From assembly GCA_014529385.2 (NCBI GenBank), contig CM043962.1:129590574-129654573 (forward strand): a stretch of 64,000 bases of DNA, written 5' to 3'. Below, piece by piece: positions 10,047-20,380 of this stretch; the first letter of the stretch is position 1, and every line of letters starts with the position of its first letter. The position numbers and the translations under genes were made by a program. This DNA comes from Adiantum capillus-veneris. Its lineage: Eukaryota > Streptophyta > Polypodiopsida > Polypodiales > Pteridaceae. The notes below the pieces were generated by a model. It saw only the letters and a list, made by a program, of their open reading frames with translations. It was not told the origin of the DNA and did not search any database.

Positions 10047-10774
10047 CAGAAATCTCTCCACGCCCAGGATAGTCGTGCATAGTCCACATAAGGATTCCCC
10101 TCACTTGAGCCTCTCTCTTCCCCTTTGCAAGTGAGACATCGACAACAGGAATGCCTCTCCATAACTCCTCGATGAGGGGCTCGAGGTAAATGTCAATATT
10201 TGACACTTTGTACTTCCCTGGTACAAGCAAGGAAAGAAGTATATTGCCCTTCTTGGTTGTCTCCCATGGTGGAATATTGTAGTTGACGATCACCACAGGC
10301 CAAGTGCTCCATGAAGTAGACTTAGTGCCAAAGAGGTTGACACCATCACTTGCTAACCCAAGCCTCAAGTGTCGAGGCTCCAACCCAAACTCTGGCCATT
10401 GAGTTTCAATGTGCCTCCATGCAGGTGAATCGGCAGGGACATGCATCATTCCATCATTTGAGCGATGGTTTGCATGCCACGTGAGAATCTCCACGATAGA
10501 CCTGCTTTTTAAACATGTGTTGGATGCGAAGAATTAATGGAAATGTCTTAATACCTTGCGGGGTAGGTGTGCCCGGCTCACACCTATCTTGTATCGTGCC
10601 TCCCCGCACACGGGACATGAGGTAGCATGTGCATGCTCATTGCGGTATAGCATGCAATCGTTGACACACGCATGGATGCGCTCATACTCCATTCCAAGTG
10701 CAGTGACATACGATCTAGCTCGTCGACGATCTGGAAGCATGTGGGGATCAGCTGGCAACATTTTGCCCATCAAA
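10047..10774 (-). pseudogene. TNP2-like transposase, central exon
   Basis: After a 10775-10857 intron (GT donor, TTGTAG acceptor), the frame shows the TNP2 hallmarks: ERIHACVNDCMLYR, a CPVCGEARYK zinc pair and KVLRHF. Further on come ILTWHANHR, a HPADS-like VPADSPAWRHI, LRLGLASDGVNLFG and the YNIPPW block, then LWTMHDYPGRGEISG. Two frameshifts lie between about 10500 and 10560. The exon ends at a GTAACC donor at 10046; the following intron (9940-10046) carries a GA microsatellite. Confidence 0.88.
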
Positions 10775-10857
10775 CTACAACAAACATGCGTATTAGTATA
10801 ATTTCTAGAAGACAACACCATAAAGAGAGAGGGAGAGAGTATATAAAAGCCACATTA

Positions 10858-11470
10858 CAAAAGTAGTGCATCGACACTTGCATTACTCCAACCGAATTTT
10901 TCTTGCAAGTTGAGTACTTCCAACAATGCTTGGAGCATCGAGTACCATGCACCATCGTAGAGACGTGTTCGGACACTCGTCATCAATCTATCCTCCGTTT
11001 CGGCATCTCGTTTAGTGCAGGGCTGACAATCTTCTTCGCACATGTCACGCTCATGAGCTAGTAACTCATCACACATGTCGAACATGTACTCATCCTCTAC
11101 CTCAAAGTGTGAAGAAGACGCCGTAGGAGCTGCCGACGTAGAGCTAACAGCAGGATCACCATGTGGTGCACCCAAATTGTCCAGCCGCTCTTGCCTCTGC
11201 CGTTCGGCCTTGCGCACCGGTGCACCACCACCGAACACAGACCAATGGGGCACCTACTCAAGCGACGGGTGAGTCGTGCTATTATCTCTTCGAGCGCTTT
11301 TCCGAGGATGCCAAAGCCCTTCGTTCTCCACGTGCTCCAAAGCAATGCGCCTCAAGCGAGGAATTGCCCTTTTGCACTTAGCGCAAGGACAAGGTAGTTT
11401 TTCCTTGAGTCAACGATCTCGCTTTCGGCCTCCAGGAGGACCACGATCATCCCAGTCGATGTCCTGAACA
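10858..11470 (-). pseudogene. TNP2-like transposase, N-terminal exon
   Basis: The minus-strand frame opens after a plausible acceptor (CAG before GACATCGACTGG, near 11463). It carries a CPCAKC zinc-type motif as in the transposase-associated domain of CACTA proteins. An acidic, Cys-containing stretch follows (DEYMFDMCDELL), then a KFGWSNASVDALL block, as in TNP2 proteins. One in-frame stop follows GRKRDR. The exon ends at a GTAATG donor at 10857. It would have bound and cut the element's ends in the nucleus. Confidence 0.8.
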
Positions 11471-12258
11471 CGTGAAAGGTTGTTTATTTAGTCATGTGAC
11501 GAAAAAATAAATAATTAAAAAAAACTTAATTCCATTAGAAAAATTACATATAGTAAAGTCAAAGGGGATAAATGACAATGAGTGTTCAAATTATTTTTAA
11601 CTAAAAGAGATTCTAAAAATTCAATTATTAAACATTTTAAAGTACTACAAAATAAAGTATCCATAAAAATTAAAAATCTTTATAAAAAAACTCAAAAGGC
11701 TAAAATATGAAATAATGTAAAGCTAAGGGTAGGGGGGGTGATTTGTACCCCCCCGCACCCCCCCTGCAACCTCCGATTCGCATGTATCCGTTTGAAATGA
11801 CTGGCCGCGGTAATATGAGCGATAATAGTCGCGGTAATAATTGCGCCTAAAAAAAGAAAAGAAGGGAGAGTGTGCCGCGTTTTTGCAGCATACCCTACCT
11901 TCCCTGCGTTTCTTCCTCTCCGCCATTGCTCACAAGCTTCCCCCTCCTCCCCTCCCCCACTCCCCATCTCTCCCTCCTTCAACAAGCCTCCCCTCCCCCC
12001 CCCCCCCCCCCCCCCCCCAACCTCTCCCTTCCCCCTCTCTCCTTCTCCAAGGTTCTCAAGTTTTGGCAAGGGGGTATTCCGTCATCTTCTTTGGACGCTC
12101 ACCCTATTCGAAGCTCAACTGCGCTACAAACAAGAGGTAAACACAAAAGCACATCCTCCCTCTTCCCCTTTTGTTTTCTACTACACACACACACACACAC
12201 ACACATAAATTAAAAAATAGAGAAAATAGAGAATTCGTTATAACATACCTCGTTCATT
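11471..12258. other. AT-rich and pyrimidine-rich spacer
   Basis: No supported gene. 11480-11700 is AT-rich. 11792-11847 carries GCGGTAAT motifs resembling CACTA subterminal repeats. 11870-12060 is pyrimidine-rich with a run of 24 C at 11995-12018, and 12182-12206 is (AC)n. Proline-rich frames here reflect base composition. Confidence 0.7.
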
Positions 12259-12388
12259 AGGAAACGGTTGTTTCGCACGGCTTGTTTGAAATGGTTGTTT
12301 TGCTAAGCACGTTTAAAAATGGTTGCTTTGCTACGCACATTCGGAAATGATTGATTTGTCACGCACGTTTTGGAAATGATTGTTTGGA
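12259..12388. repeat. Minisatellite, about 4.5 units of 27-30 bases
   Basis: A degenerate unit of the form GGAAATGGTTGTTTTGCTAC, continued by a GCACGTTT-like tail, repeats with drift four to five times. There are no unique spacers of constant length, so it is not an array of the CRISPR kind. Confidence 0.75.
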
Positions 12389-12394
12389 TAGTGT

Positions 12395-12401
<7 letters not shown>

Positions 12402-12454
<53 letters not shown>

Positions 12455-12516
12455 AGAAATAGATAAAGAGAGTGAGAGAGGGAGAGAAATGTTAGATAAA
12501 GAGAGGTAAATGCTAA

Positions 12517-12583
<67 letters not shown>

Positions 12584-13058
12584 GATAAAGAAGGAGAGAA
12601 ATGCTAGATAGAGAGAGAGAGAAAAAGATAAAAAGAGTGAGAGAGAAAGAGGGATAGAGGTAGATAAATAGAGAGAGAGAATTTATGAGTGAGAGAGAGA
12701 GAGGAAAAGAGGGAGATTTAAAAAGAGGGAGAGAAATGTTAGATAGAGAGAGAAAAATAGATAAAGAGAGTGAGAGGAATAGAGAGAGAAAGAGAGAAAG
12801 AGGGAAAGAGATAGAGAGAAAGAAAGAGAGGAAGAGATAGAAAGAGGGAAAGAGAGGAATAGAGATAGAGAGAGGGAGAGAGGGAAAGAGATAGAGTAGA
12901 TAGAGAGGGAGAGAAAGAGAGAAATAGAGATAGAGAGAGGCAGAGAGGGAAAGAGGGAAAGATAGAGTGAGAGAGGGAAAGAGGGAGAGAAACAGAGAGA
13001 TAGAGGGAAATAGGGATAGGGAGAGGGATAGAGAGAAAGAGGTAGGGAAAGAAGGAGA
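12402..13058. repeat. GA-rich compound microsatellite, left half
   Basis: About 650 bases of almost pure purine, with GA runs interspersed by units like GAGAAATAGATAAAGA. It continues beyond copia T1 at 18585-19345, so both halves were one tract before that insertion. Minus-strand Ser-Leu-Phe frames across it are not genes. Confidence 0.95.
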
Positions 13059-13250
13059 TTTTGGGGTATAAAGCCCAATGTGGTCGCCCAGGTAAGTGGG
13101 CGGGCCGCCAGGTATGTACACATATTCTTTTGTAAAAACCTAATAAGAACTCACTATGCTCTACACATTACAGTAGAGCGAGTTCACCATATCGTCGTGC
13201 TCTTCTTCTCACACTCTCTCTCGCGTCACACTTCCGCTCGTACTCCTTCA
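13059..13250 (+). repeat. T1 5' LTR
   Basis: 192 bases beginning TTTTGGGGTATAAAG (the 3' copy begins TGTTGGGG, so the terminal G has mutated) and ending in ACTCCTTCA. The GGTATAAAG near its start is TATA-like. It holds the element's promoter and RNA start. Confidence 0.93.
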
Positions 13251-13252
13251 AC

Positions 13253-13264
13253 TGGTATCAGAGC
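13253..13264 (+). other. T1 primer-binding site
   Basis: TGGTATCAGAGC, two bases inside the 5' LTR, is the standard plant copia site complementary to the 3' end of initiator methionine tRNA. It would prime minus-strand DNA synthesis. Confidence 0.93.
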
Positions 13265-14321
13265 TCAGATCGAGGCTCGGGGCAGCATTTGCAGGTAGCC
13301 AGAGTCACCTACTCAGATTGGAGTGAAATTCGACAGGTGAAGACACGGCCCCAAATTCTGTGGGAGAGCCCGACAAAGTTCTGCGAGGTCATCTCGGCCA
13401 CCGTTCGGCTTCGACAAAGTTCTGCGCAGGCCATTTTCGACTACGTGGTCTCAGCGGGTGCAGATCCGACTCTGTAAATTTGGGGTTTCGGCCTACAACT
13501 GCAGGTGCTGAGGATATCGGCACTCCCAGAGTGTTGATTTGTGGCTATCTACACATCGAAGGACGGCTCACAATTCTTGGAGGCGTGTCACATACGACAC
13601 GGGCGCATCTACACACAGACTGTAGGCGACATCCACTAGTTCATCAGGTAGCTTGTGTTTGCTGCTTGATATTCCAGATTTCATCCTGACATTGCAGGTA
13701 CTTCCACATGGGATGTATTGTCAGAGATGATGTATGTCTGTTGAGGGTTTGCTGGCTGTGAGTCATGCAGCAAACAACCGCCGCGGCGGTTACAGCATAT
13801 AGTGGGAAATTTGTGGATGTATGACTTTGTGGGAAGTCTATGTATTGTCAGATTTACTGCAGCCTTTGTTGAGGGTCGAGTGAGGTTTTATTGAGCTGGG
13901 GGATTCTCGAATGTTGAGATCCTTTCAGTGATACAGGTCTTGGAGCGATCCCTCGAGCACCCTTAGATAGGCAGCTAGGATGTATTGACTGTGAGTTAGA
14001 CAGTTGGGATTGCATCTTTGCTTTACTGCCGTTGAGGCATTGTCGCAGTCTATGCTTACAGGACAGTGACAGGACAGTGAGAGACAGTACAGGTGCAAGA
14101 CAGGTTTACCCGTAGCTTACAGTGTTAGAGAGACAGTCTTTTTGAGCTGTTTTTTGGTCTGTTTTTGAGTACACCAAAGCCATTTTACAAAGGAGACTCT
14201 GCCAAAATTTCTGCAGAATCTGAAGCTTTCTTGGTTCATTTGACAGGTTGATATTGGTCAGTTTACAGGGGAAACTCTGTCGAATTTTTCCCAGGAAAGT
14301 AAACTACTGTGAAGTGTAGAT
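13265..14321 (+). other. T1 untranslated leader
   Basis: About 1.05 kb between the primer site and the gag start codon. No conserved frame is visible; short frames overlap without domain similarity. It is presumably packaging and translation leader. Confidence 0.7.
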
Positions 14322-15737
14322 ATGGCTGGATCACAGGACACTGCTCTTTACAATATCAAGAAGCTAGATGGAACCAATATCCCATTGTGGAAGAAGCAGA
14401 TTTGGCACGTGTTGGTACAAAAGAAGCAGATAAAACCTATAAAGCTCAAAGGGATAAAACCACAAGATATGGACGAAGATGAATGGAGCGAAATGGATGA
14501 ATTGGCACTTTCTACCATTATGCTGACTTTGGCAGAAAGCGTTTACTTCAATGTAGCAGACGAGATGTTGGCTTATGAAGCATGGAGAAAGCTGAGTGAT
14601 CTTTATGAGAAGCAGACTGCAGCTTCACAGCTTTACTGGCTTAAGAAGCTTGTTGACTTGAAGATGAAAGAAGGGACACCTATGTCCAATCATCTGAATG
14701 AATTCAACACCATCTACAGTCAGTTGTCAGCTCAAAGTGTCAAGTTTGATGAACCTGTTAGAGCTATGTTCCTGTTGGTCACATTGCCGGAAAGTTGGGA
14801 AACTTTTCGCACAGCTTTGACTAATTTTGCACCTCCAGATGGTTTGAACATAGCAGGTGTAGAAGGCAGTCTGCTTACTGAAGAAACCAATAGAAAGACA
14901 ATGGACAAAGGCACAGGAACAGCCTTAGTTGTCAAGGGAAGGACCAAAGAAAAGTACAAAGGTGGAAAGAGGAATCAGTCTCGTAGCAAGTCCCGCAGTG
15001 CTAGAGGCAAGAGTGACATAGAATGCTACCATTGTGGCAAGAAGGGTCACATGAAAAGAGACTGCAGAGAATGGAAAGCAGAAAAAGGAAAAGAGAAAGC
15101 TGAAGACCATGGTGAGAAGAACAAGTCCTCAGTGAAGATTCAAGAAATAAATGTGACAAACACTGTTGCAGAGGATGACAGTCTAGTGTCAGGAGACATC
15201 TACCTCTTGAAGAATACAATGGACTCAGCTCTTCTTACAGCATCTGATGGAAATGCACTGAGTGACTGGATTATAGACTCAGGGGCATCACTTCATGTGT
15301 CTCCAAACAAGGAGTGGTTTACCTCTTATGTGACCACTAAAGATCATGTTCGGCTAGGCAATGGGCAGACATGTGAGATCTTAGGTGTTGGAGATGTTCA
15401 ATTGAAGTTTCAGAATGGCTCTTCTTTCACGCTGAAGAATGTGAGACATGTTCCCGCAATTACGAAGAGCTTGATCAGCACAGGTTTACTTGATGATGAT
15501 GGCTACGTCACCACTTTTGGACAAAACATGTGGAAGATATCCAAGGGTTCGATGACAGTAGCACATGGAGTAAAATCTGGAGGACTTTACATGATTTATG
15601 TATCAAATGTCTCTAAAAATGTAATCAATGTAACCGAGCAGTCGAATGTTTCTTTGTGGTATAGCCGGTTAGGACATATGTCCAAGAAGGGAATGGAAAT
15701 CTTGTCTCGTTCTGGTTATTTGCCGCTTTTCATTTAA
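14322..15737 (+). pseudogene. T1 gag and protease
   Basis: The frame starts MAGSQDTALYNIKKLDG and shows a copia gag (LYWLKKLVDLKMKEG, MSNHLNEFN), a basic linker, a zinc knuckle CYHCGKKGHMKRDC, and the protease active site WIIDSGASLHVSP. It runs into the pre-integrase zinc region (YSRLGHMSKKGMEIL). It ends at a stop caused by a frameshift near 15730; the sequence after it continues as FEFCEHCLYGKQ in another frame. The start at 14322 is the first ATG after the leader and fits the family. Confidence 0.92.
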
Positions 15738-16700
15738 TGATTTTGAATTCTGTGAACATTGTCTGTATGGTAAGCAAACACAGCAGCCACTTAAGCATAG
15801 AAGCAGTAGAAGAGATACACAGTTGGCACTTGTTCATAGTGATTTGTGTGGACCTATGCCTAACCTATCTCTACGGGGAGCTTCTTACTTTATGACACTT
15901 ATAGATGATTACTTGAGGAAAGTATGGGTTTACTTTCTCAAGCACAAGGGTGAAGCGCTTAGTGTTTTCAAAACGTTCGTGACACTTGTGGAGAATCAGA
16001 GTGGCAAGAAGCTTAAATGCTTACGCACTGACAATGGTGGAGAGTATGTTTCAAAGGCCTTTCAGGACTTTTGTGAGTCAAAAGGTATAAAACGTGAACT
16101 TACTGCTCCTTACAATCCTCCTCAAAATGGTGTTGCTGAGAGGATGAATAGGACCATACAAGAGAAGGTCAGAAGTATGTTGTCTAATGCACAGCTGCCA
16201 AATGGGTTTTGGGTTGAAGCTGTATCAACAGCTGTTCATCTTATAAATAGATCTCCTAGCAAGGTTTTGTAGAAGCATTCAATGCCAAGGATGGTATGGT
16301 CAGGCAAAATGCCCTCATACAAGCATCTCAGAGTCTTTGGCTGTGAGGCATATACTCACGTTCCAAAGGAATTTAGGAGCAAACTTGAGCCAAAGAGTAG
16401 AAAGTGCATCTTTCTAGGCTATGGTAATTCTGGTGCGATGGGGTACAGACTTTGGGATCCCGAATCGAGAAAGGTTATCCGTAGCAATGATGTTCACTTT
16501 AATGAATCCAAATATCATTCTAAACTAGAGAGGGTTGAGGAGATCAGAAGAGTTGTCTTCCAAGAAGATGGACCTGCACGTGCAAGACAAAATGTCAGGG
16601 CTCAAGAGGAGCAAGGACAGGATAGATTGGAACCACAGGTTGTGGATGAGCCTGAGCCACCTATTTTGCGTAGATCTGGACGTATCACGCGACCTCCTAA
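15730..16700 (+). pseudogene. T1 integrase
   Basis: The frame includes HSDLCGPM (first Asp), LRTDNGGEY (second Asp) and NGVAERMNRT (Glu), so the catalytic triad is intact. It then runs through RVFGCEAYTHVP and RKCIFLGY. An in-frame TAG at 16270-16272 follows SPSKVL. Integrase would insert the cDNA into the genome. The frame is shared with the reverse transcriptase that follows. Confidence 0.92.
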
Positions 16701-16739
16701 TCGTTTTGTTCCATCTATGAACTATGTCATGTTGACTGA

Positions 16740-17545
16740 TTGCAATGAGCCTTCATGTTACAAGGAAGCAGTGCAAATGAAGGACTTCGGGAATTGGCAA
16801 TTGGCCATGCAGTCAGAGATGACAGCTCTGCATAAAAACCAGACATGGAAGCTAGTTAAATTACCACAGGGCAAAAAGGCTCTACCTTGTAAATGGGTTT
16901 ACAGGTATAAGATCACCGCTCATGATAGTCAGTCAAAGTACAAAGCAAGGCTTGTTGCCAAGGGCTTTAAGCAAGAACAAGGCATTGACTTTGATGAAGT
17001 CTTCTCTCTGATGGTCAAGATGACTACATTGAGATGCTTTCTTGCATTGGTTGCCATATTAGATTTGGTGTTGCACCAAATGGACGTCAAGACAGCGTTC
17101 TTGCATGGTGATTTAGATGTGGAAATTTACATGCAGCAGCCAGAAGGGTTTGTTGAGAAAGGCAAGGAAGATTTGGTATGCCAGTTGTTAAAGAGTCTTT
17201 ATGGCTTAAAACAATCACCGAGGGCATGGTACCATAAGTTCCACAAGTTTATGCTTTCTCAAGGCTACAAACGTAGTGAGTTCGATCACTGTCTATATAC
17301 AAAGAAGGCTAAGGATGGCAGTTGGCTGATCCTTATTTTGTATGTGGATGACATGTTGATTGCTTGCAAGCACTTGGAAGAAATTTCAGCTTTGAAGTCA
17401 AAGATGGCAAAATCGTTTGACATGAAAGACATGGGTGAGGCAAGTCATATACTTGGTATGCGCATTGAGAGATATAGATCAAGGAAGTTGATTTGGTTAT
17501 CTCAAACAGAGTACATTGACAAGGTTTTTACAACGTTTCAATATG
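16740..17545 (+). pseudogene. T1 reverse transcriptase
   Basis: Conserved copia blocks are seen in order: KWVYRYKIT, ARLVAKGFKQ, QMDVKTAFLHGDL, YGLKQSPRAWY and the active site LYVDDMLIA (about 17338-17364). An extra T in the T-run near 17522-17529 shifts the frame, ending this stretch at 17595 with nonsense residues. Both active-site aspartates are kept. Confidence 0.92.
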
Positions 17546-18286
17546 GAGAAGGGAAAGGCATTGAGTGTTCCATTCCCACCATATGTGAAACTTAGCAAAC
17601 AAGATTGTCCTGTGTCTGAGGAAGAACAGGCTGAAATGGATAAGATTCCATATGCGTCTACAGTGGGTAGTTTGATGTATGCAATGATTGCTACTTGCCT
17701 AGACATTGCATTTGCAGTGGGAGTAGTAAGTCGATACATGTTAAACCCAGGCAAGAAACATTGGGAGGCATTGAAAGGAATATTGAGATACCTGAAAGCT
17801 ACAAAGAGTATGCGTATATGCTATGGGAGTCAGGAGATAAGTGTAAAGGGTTTTACAGACTCAGATTATGCAGGTGACTTAGACAACCGAAGGTCTACAT
17901 CAAGGTATGTCTTTACATTGGCTGGTGGAGCAGTATCATGGCGTTCTAGATTACAAGATTGTGTTACTCAGTCTACTACAGAGGCTGAATATGTTGCAGC
18001 ATCAGAGGCATGCAAAGAATCAATTTGGCTTAATCGACTAGTAAGAGATTTGGGAATCAAAGAAGAGATGCCTGTGTTATATTGTGATAGTCAAAGTGCT
18101 ATACAATTGGCTCGCAATCCAGTTTATCACTCAAAGACAAAGCATGTGGATGTGAAGTATCATTTCATCAGGGAAATGCTCGAGGATAAGCAACTTCAGC
18201 TTGTCAAAGTTCACACCACAAAAAATCCTGTTGATCTACTTACAAAAGGACTTCCCTCAGAGAGTTTTGCGCATTTTCGCAAGTAG
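17516..18286 (+). pseudogene. T1 end of reverse transcriptase and RNase H
   Basis: The frame resumes after the shift with RFNMEKGKALSVPFPP and carries the RNase H blocks FTDSDYAGD, TEAEYVAASEA, YCDSQSAIQLARNP and KHVDVKYHFIRE. It ends normally after FAHFRK at 18286. The Asp and Glu residues of RNase H are present. Confidence 0.92.
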
Positions 18287-18378
18287 TTAGGTGTAGGGTA
18301 GTACATCACTTCTCTACATCTCTTGTATATTAGCTTGTATAGTAGCTTCTCTCACACTTAAAGTACCACATTGGACTT

Positions 18379-18584
18379 TAAGTGGGAGGTTGTTGGGGTA
18401 TAAAGCCCAATGTGGTCGCCCAGGTAAGTGGGCGGGCCACCAGGTATGTACACATATTCTTTTGTAAAAACCTAATAAGAACTCACTATGCTCTACACAT
18501 TACAGTAGACCAAGTTCACCATATCGTCGTGCTCTTCTTCTCGCACTCTCTCTCTCGCGTCACACTTCCGCTTGTACTCCTTCA
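18379..18584 (+). repeat. T1 polypurine tract and 3' LTR
   Basis: A short purine tract (AAGTGGGAGG) directly precedes TGTTGGGGTATAAAG at 18391. The LTR ends at 18584 in CTCCTTCA, followed by the GGAGA duplication. It lacks an extra tandem promoter copy. Confidence 0.9.
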
Positions 18585-18629
18585 GGAGAGAAAGAAAGAG
18601 AGGGAAAGGAGAGATAGAGGGAAAGAGGT

Positions 18630-18664
<35 letters not shown>

Positions 18665-18769
18665 TAGAGAAAGAGATGGAAAGAGGGAAAGAGGGAGAAG
18701 AAAGAGAGAGATAGAGGGAAAGAGGTAGAGAAAGAGAGGGAGAGAAAGAGAGAGATAGAGAGGGAAAGA

Positions 18770-18844
<75 letters not shown>

Positions 18845-19030
18845 AAAGAGGGATAGGGATAGAGTGAGAGAGGGAAAGAGAGAGAGAGAGAGAGGGAAAG
18901 AGGGAGAGATAGAGTGAGAGAGGGAAAGAGGGAGAGAAAGAGAGAGATAGAGGGAAATAGGGATAGGGAGAGAGATAGAGAAAGCGAGAGATAGAGAGGG
19001 AGACAAAATAAGAGAGAGATAGAGAGGGAG

Positions 19031-19074
<44 letters not shown>

Positions 19075-19096
19075 AGGGAGAGTAGATAGAGAGGGA

Positions 19097-19141
<45 letters not shown>

Positions 19142-19345
19142 GGAAAGAGGGAGAGAAAGAGAGAGATAGAGGGAAAGAGAAAGAGAGAGATAGAGGGAAA
19201 GAGGTAGAGAAAGAAAGAGAGATAGAGAAAGACATGGAGAGAGGGAAAGAGGGAGAGATAGAGGGAAAGAGAGGGAGAGAAAGAAAGAGAGGGAGAGAGG
19301 GAAAGATGGAGAGAAAGAGAGAAATAGAGGGAAAGAGGTAGAGAG
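18585..19345. repeat. GA-rich compound microsatellite, right half
   Basis: About 760 bases of GA, GGGAAAGA and GATAGA units, continuing the tract at 12402-13058 that T1 split. A pure GA run of nearly 60 bases starts near 18778. Long minus-strand Ser-Leu frames here are artefacts. Confidence 0.95.
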
Positions 19346-19463
19346 AGAAAGCGAAGGGCAGCCCATCCCCAAGCTTGGAGGGTGTAGGTAGAAGACAATG
19401 GGTTCCACTTGTAAAACATGCTAATCTATGTTTTGCAATAACGGGATGAAGCGGCTGCCTCAC

Positions 19464-19658
19464 TTTGTGAGGCCATTCTATGACATGGTGGATGTCCCTA
19501 GGGTCGCTCTTGTGGACGTACGCGAAGCCCGAAAAAGTGGTGCCCAAGTCCAAAGCCACCATGACCTTAGCTGAGACCTCCATGCCTCGGTAGAAGATGT
19601 CGTCCATGTTTGGCTTCTCATCTATGAGAATGCTTTCTTTACATGGAGGCACAGACAT
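19464..19658 (-). pseudogene. HSPA12-like Hsp70 first exon (captured fragment)
   Basis: The minus-strand frame from the ATG at 19658 reads a short leader and then VMVALDLGTTFSGFAYVHKS. This is the phosphate-1 loop of the Hsp70/actin-type ATPase fold in the form typical of HSPA12-like proteins (DLGTTFSGFA). It continues to IEWP and then meets a good splice donor, GTGAGG, at 19463. No second exon is visible; beyond lies the GA tract. In family members this loop binds ATP. I infer a gene fragment picked up within the CACTA region; it is probably not a working gene here. Confidence 0.75.
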
Positions 19659-19689
19659 GACTCTGGGATGGAGAGAGAGAGATAGAGTG

Positions 19690-20380
19690 AGAGAAATAGA
19701 ATTACTTATTGCATTACATTAGAATTGTAATGTTACGATCAATTGATCACTTAGATGTTGAATTTAGGTACAGCCAACACAAAACGATGGCTACATTTAC
19801 AACCTTAACATATATATGTGTGTACATATATCTGGTTATGCATGTATCTAGGCACTAAGTACAGGAGCATACCATCCGAAGGTTAGATGCTTCCTCTTGG
19901 GTATAGTTCTTTTTTAATCATGGCGTTGCGGTCATTGATCCACTCATGCATGGATTACCGCAACGTACCTTTGGTTTTACCATGGTTGAGACTGCGATGA
20001 TATCTAGAGAGGTGCAGTTGACCTTTGGCACTACTAGCCTCTACTTAGGTCTACTAATATGTATATGTATCTACGTGTTTGTGTGGCAATATACTTGTGT
20101 ACATATATTTAGATGAGTAAGTAGGGTAGAAAGCTTAATCTTATATTGCTCTAAGTAATGTAGATGTCTGACGATAGACCAACTGGTGAGGAGTTTCCAG
20201 TTGGCTCTTCTTTTGGTTGGTTCACATCTTAGGTGGGCTCCCACCCAGGGTGGACATCTCCTCCAGTGGACCCGAGTCTTGAGTCGGTGAGAACAAGCAA
20301 AGAAATAAATAATATTTCTACATAGTTAACCATAAACCATTAGTGTCATAGGTTTTTTTTTGTTATTTGCAGTCATGGCC
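19690..20380. other. Spacer without a supported gene
   Basis: AT-balanced DNA with no frame of note and no repeat. It lies between the Hsp70-like exon and the plus-strand CACTA-type gene, whose promoter and first intron could lie here. Confidence 0.5.

Larger units (their letters stand above)
5155..11850 (-). mobile_element. CACTA (En/Spm) transposon body, TNP2 part
   Basis: Minus-strand fragments of a TNP2-type transposase occur in the correct order from 11470 down to about 5215, interrupted by copia R1. At about 11792-11847 there are GCGGTAAT-type motifs very like those near the CACTA terminus at 22022-22238. This suggests subterminal repeats of this or a sister element. The outer terminus on the low-coordinate side was not found in the window. 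Confidence 0.75.
13059..18584 (+). mobile_element. Copia element T1 (Tnt1/Tork-like), complete, with target duplication GGAGA
   Basis: Flanked by GGAGA at 13054-13058 and 18585-18589. The LTRs (13059-13250 and 18391-18584) differ by about six substitutions and one 2-base indel over 192 bases, roughly 3 per cent. Gag, protease, integrase, reverse transcriptase and RNase H are all present in copia order, interrupted by two frameshifts and one stop. It lies in a GA microsatellite and is among the youngest elements here. Confidence 0.95.

Noticed and set aside
12259-12388. Possible CRISPR array
   Set aside because: Units are degenerate, contiguous and lack constant-length spacers; the setting is a plant genome. 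The same reasoning applies to 37883-38140.
12513-13121. Long Ser/Leu/Phe-rich minus-strand frames that look like membrane proteins
   Set aside because: They are translations of the GA microsatellite; the same holds for the frames at 18493-19419 and the CT-derived frames at 27909-28313. No start context or conserved domain.
19464-19658. Intact functional Hsp70 gene
   Set aside because: Only one exon of 65 codons is seen, and beyond the donor lies GA repeat with no second exon.
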